From SPCO01 sp964579825 (GTDB lineage Bacteria > Chloroflexota > Limnocylindria > Limnocylindrales > CSP1-4), in contig CAZOHT010000071.1 of NCBI GenBank assembly GCA_964579825.1, positions 1 through 7,103 on the forward strand: a stretch of 7,103 nt of DNA. The letters are read 5' to 3'. The position numbers were made by a program, and so were the translations under genes. Positions 5,617-7,103 of the stretch are shown here, piece by piece. Under the pieces are notes generated by a model. It saw nothing but the letters and a program-made list of their open reading frames with translations. It was not told the origin of the DNA and did no database searches. Every line of letters starts with the position of its first letter. Positions within the stretch are counted from its first letter, which is position 1.

Positions 5617-7103
5617 ATGACCCGTACCGACTCGATCGTCGTGGGGACCCTCGTCGTGCTGCTCGCGCTGGTCGCGGGTCTCGTGGGGCTCCCCGCCCTG
5701 GAGACCACCGCCGCTCGGGCGACGCCGACCCCGCTGGAACCGGCAGAGATCGCCCCGTACCGCGAGGGCGTGGTCGGCCACCCGGTGTCCATCAACCCGC
5801 TGACCGCGCGGTCGCAGGCGGATCGCGATCTCGTGGCCCTCATCTTCAGCGGCCTCGTCCGCAATGGCCCGGGTGGGACGCTCGTCCCGGACCTCGCAAG
5901 ACGCTGGTCCGTGGACAGCGCCGGGAAGGTCTGGACCTTCGAGCTGCGCGACGACGCGTCGTGGCAGGACGGCGAACCGGTCACCGCCGAGGACGTCGCG
6001 TTCACCATCCGAACGCTCCAGGATCCGGCCTACGTCGGTCCGGCTGCCGGCTCGTGGACGGAGGTCCAGGTCCGGGCGATCAGCGATCGCATCGTCACGT
6101 TCACCCTGACCACGCCGCTCGGCGGGTTCCTCCAGGCGGCGACCCAACCGATCGCCCCGGCCCACATCCTGGCCGACGTCCCCATCGACATCCTCGCCGA
6201 CCACCCGTTCGGGACACAGCCGGTGGGGTCCGGCCCGTTCGCACTGGCCGAGTTGACCGACACGACCGCCAGCCTCGTACCGGTGACGGAGACCACCTTC
6301 GAACCCGAGCCGGCCGCGTCCGGGACCGTCGATTCCCTGGAGACGGCGGGCCCGACGCTCCGGCCCGATCGACCCGCGCCGTACCTGCCGGGCATCGAAT
6401 TCACGTTCTTCGACGACGATGCCTCCCTCGCCGCCGCGTATCGCGCGGGTGACCTCGACGCCGCCTCCGGCCTGACGCCGACCGATGCGGCCGAGCTCGC
6501 GGCCGGGCCGGACAGCCGCCTGCTGAAGTACCCGGGTGCCACGCTCACGGCGGCCCTGCTGAACCTTCGGCCGTCGCATCCGGAGTTCGCCGACCCGACC
6601 GTGCGAACCGCCCTGCTGGCCGGCATCGAGCGAAGCCGGATCGTCGACAACGTGTTCGCCGGGGCCGCCGCCGAGGCGACCGGCCCGATCCCGCCGAGCT
6701 CGCCGATGTTCGACGCGAAGGCGGACCCGCCGGTGGCGTACGACCGAGCCGCGACGCGCAAGGCGCTCCTGGCGGCCGGCTGGACGATCAAGGACGACGG
6801 CTGGTACCTGCCGAAGGCGACCAAGCCGCTGGCCATGGAGGTCCTGAGCCCGGACCAGAAGTCGAACCAGACCGCGTGGGCATCCGCCGCCCAGGTCGCC
6901 CAGGATTGGCGCCGGCTCGGCTTCGACGTGACCCACATCGGGATCCCGGCAGGGGAGTTCGTCGACCGGCTGGCCAAGGGCCTCTACCAGGTGGCCGTGA
7001 CCGACGTGACGATCGGCCTGGACCCGGACCTGTACCCGTTGCTCGCCTCGACCCAGACGGTGACCGGGGCGTCGAACATCATCGGCGTCCAGGACCCGAT
7101 CCT
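5617..7103 (+). CDS. Family 5 ABC transporter substrate-binding protein (3' partial)
   Basis: Exported solute-binding protein of the peptide/nickel/opine type (SBP family 5, DppA/OppA-like); the ligand cannot be told. The frame stays open to the end of the window, so 495 residues are visible and the C-terminus is missing. Residues 7-28 form a hydrophobic signal or anchor helix, followed by a possible signal-peptidase I site AxA (33-35). There is no lipobox cysteine. The family signature is strong in the first half: SINPLTARSQADRDLVALIFSGLVR (58-82 region), LVPDLARRWSV (89-99), WTFELRDDASWQDGEPVTAEDV region (106-127) and VGSGPFAL (203-210). The usual NPxYW-type motif after VGxGPY is replaced by a Pro/Glu/Thr-rich stretch (about 221-258) before the strand LPGIEFTFF (257-265). 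Later conserved parts are AYRAGDLDAASGL (274-286), VRTALLAGIERSRIVDNVF region (329-347) and AATRKALLAAGW (378-389). The permease and ATPase genes are not visible, so it may be an orphan or precede them beyond the window. Confidence 0.88.
   Translation, partial: MTRTDSIVVGTLVVLLALVAGLVGLPALETTAARATPTPLEPAEIAPYREGVVGHPVSINPLTARSQADRDLVALIFSGLVRNGPGGTLVPDLARRWSVDSAGKVWTFELRDDASWQDGEPVTAEDVAFTIRTLQDPAYVGPAAGSWTEVQVRAISDRIVTFTLTTPLGGFLQAATQPIAPAHILADVPIDILADHPFGTQPVGSGPFALAELTDTTASLVPVTETTFEPEPAASGTVDSLETAGPTLRPDRPAPYLPGIEFTFFDDDASLAAAYRAGDLDAASGLTPTDAAELAAGPDSRLLKYPGATLTAALLNLRPSHPEFADPTVRTALLAGIERSRIVDNVFAGAAAEATGPIPPSSPMFDAKADPPVAYDRAATRKALLAAGWTIKDDGWYLPKATKPLAMEVLSPDQKSNQTAWASAAQVAQDWRRLGFDVTHIGIPAGEFVDRLAKGLYQVAVTDVTIGLDPDLYPLLASTQTVTGASNIIGVQDPI

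Noticed and set aside
5527..6936. A 469-codon open frame on the minus strand opposite the solute-binding protein
   Set aside because: The sequence is Arg/Gly-rich with no domain, while the + strand frame from 5617 has a signal helix and clear family 5 motifs.
1..7103. A novel defence, mobile or biosynthetic system
   Set aside because: All seven genes match well-known families in a largely conserved core order, with no unexplained gene-sized stretch, repeats or integration marks.

Overview
This GC-rich bacterial window is almost entirely coding and every gene lies on the + strand. It holds five tightly packed housekeeping genes, then a short gap, secG, and the start of a substrate-binding-protein gene. 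In order they are: rapZ (5' end cut off), yvcK with an N-terminal membrane domain, whiA, tpiA, gpmI, secG, and a family 5 extracytoplasmic solute-binding protein (3' end cut off). High GC, the rapZ-yvcK-whiA block followed by glycolytic genes and secG, and the short WhiA together suggest a GC-rich member of Chloroflexota (Limnocylindria-like). This is an inference from gene order and protein style. Actinobacteria carry a related order, typically rapZ-yvcK-whiA-gap-pgk-tpiA-secG. Here gap and pgk are absent between whiA and tpiA, and gpmI has been added.

Positions 1-5311 look like one operon. Junctions are ATGA (rapZ/yvcK), a single spacer base (yvcK/whiA), ATGA (whiA/tpiA) and GTGA (tpiA/gpmI). 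None of these starts has a convincing Shine-Dalgarno sequence, so translational coupling is likely. RapZ and YvcK are regulators of cell-wall precursor supply and carbon metabolism, WhiA is a DNA-binding regulator linked to division and growth, and TpiA and GpmI are core glycolytic/gluconeogenic enzymes. The group therefore joins central carbon flux to cell-envelope and growth control.

A 34-base gap after gpmI contains a plausible extended -10 box (TGG-TAGCAT) and a clear GGAGG ribosome site before secG, which may open a new transcription unit. A 52-base gap with a small direct repeat and a GGAG ribosome site leads to the solute-binding protein, which runs off the end of the window.

I found no RNA genes, mobile elements, CRISPR arrays, defence genes or pseudogenes. 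The window looks like an ordinary core region. The points worth a second look are the membrane-anchored YvcK, the shortened WhiA, a possible internal promoter and 16-bp palindrome just before tpiA, and the divergent solute-binding protein with a proline- and acid-rich insertion and no lipobox.
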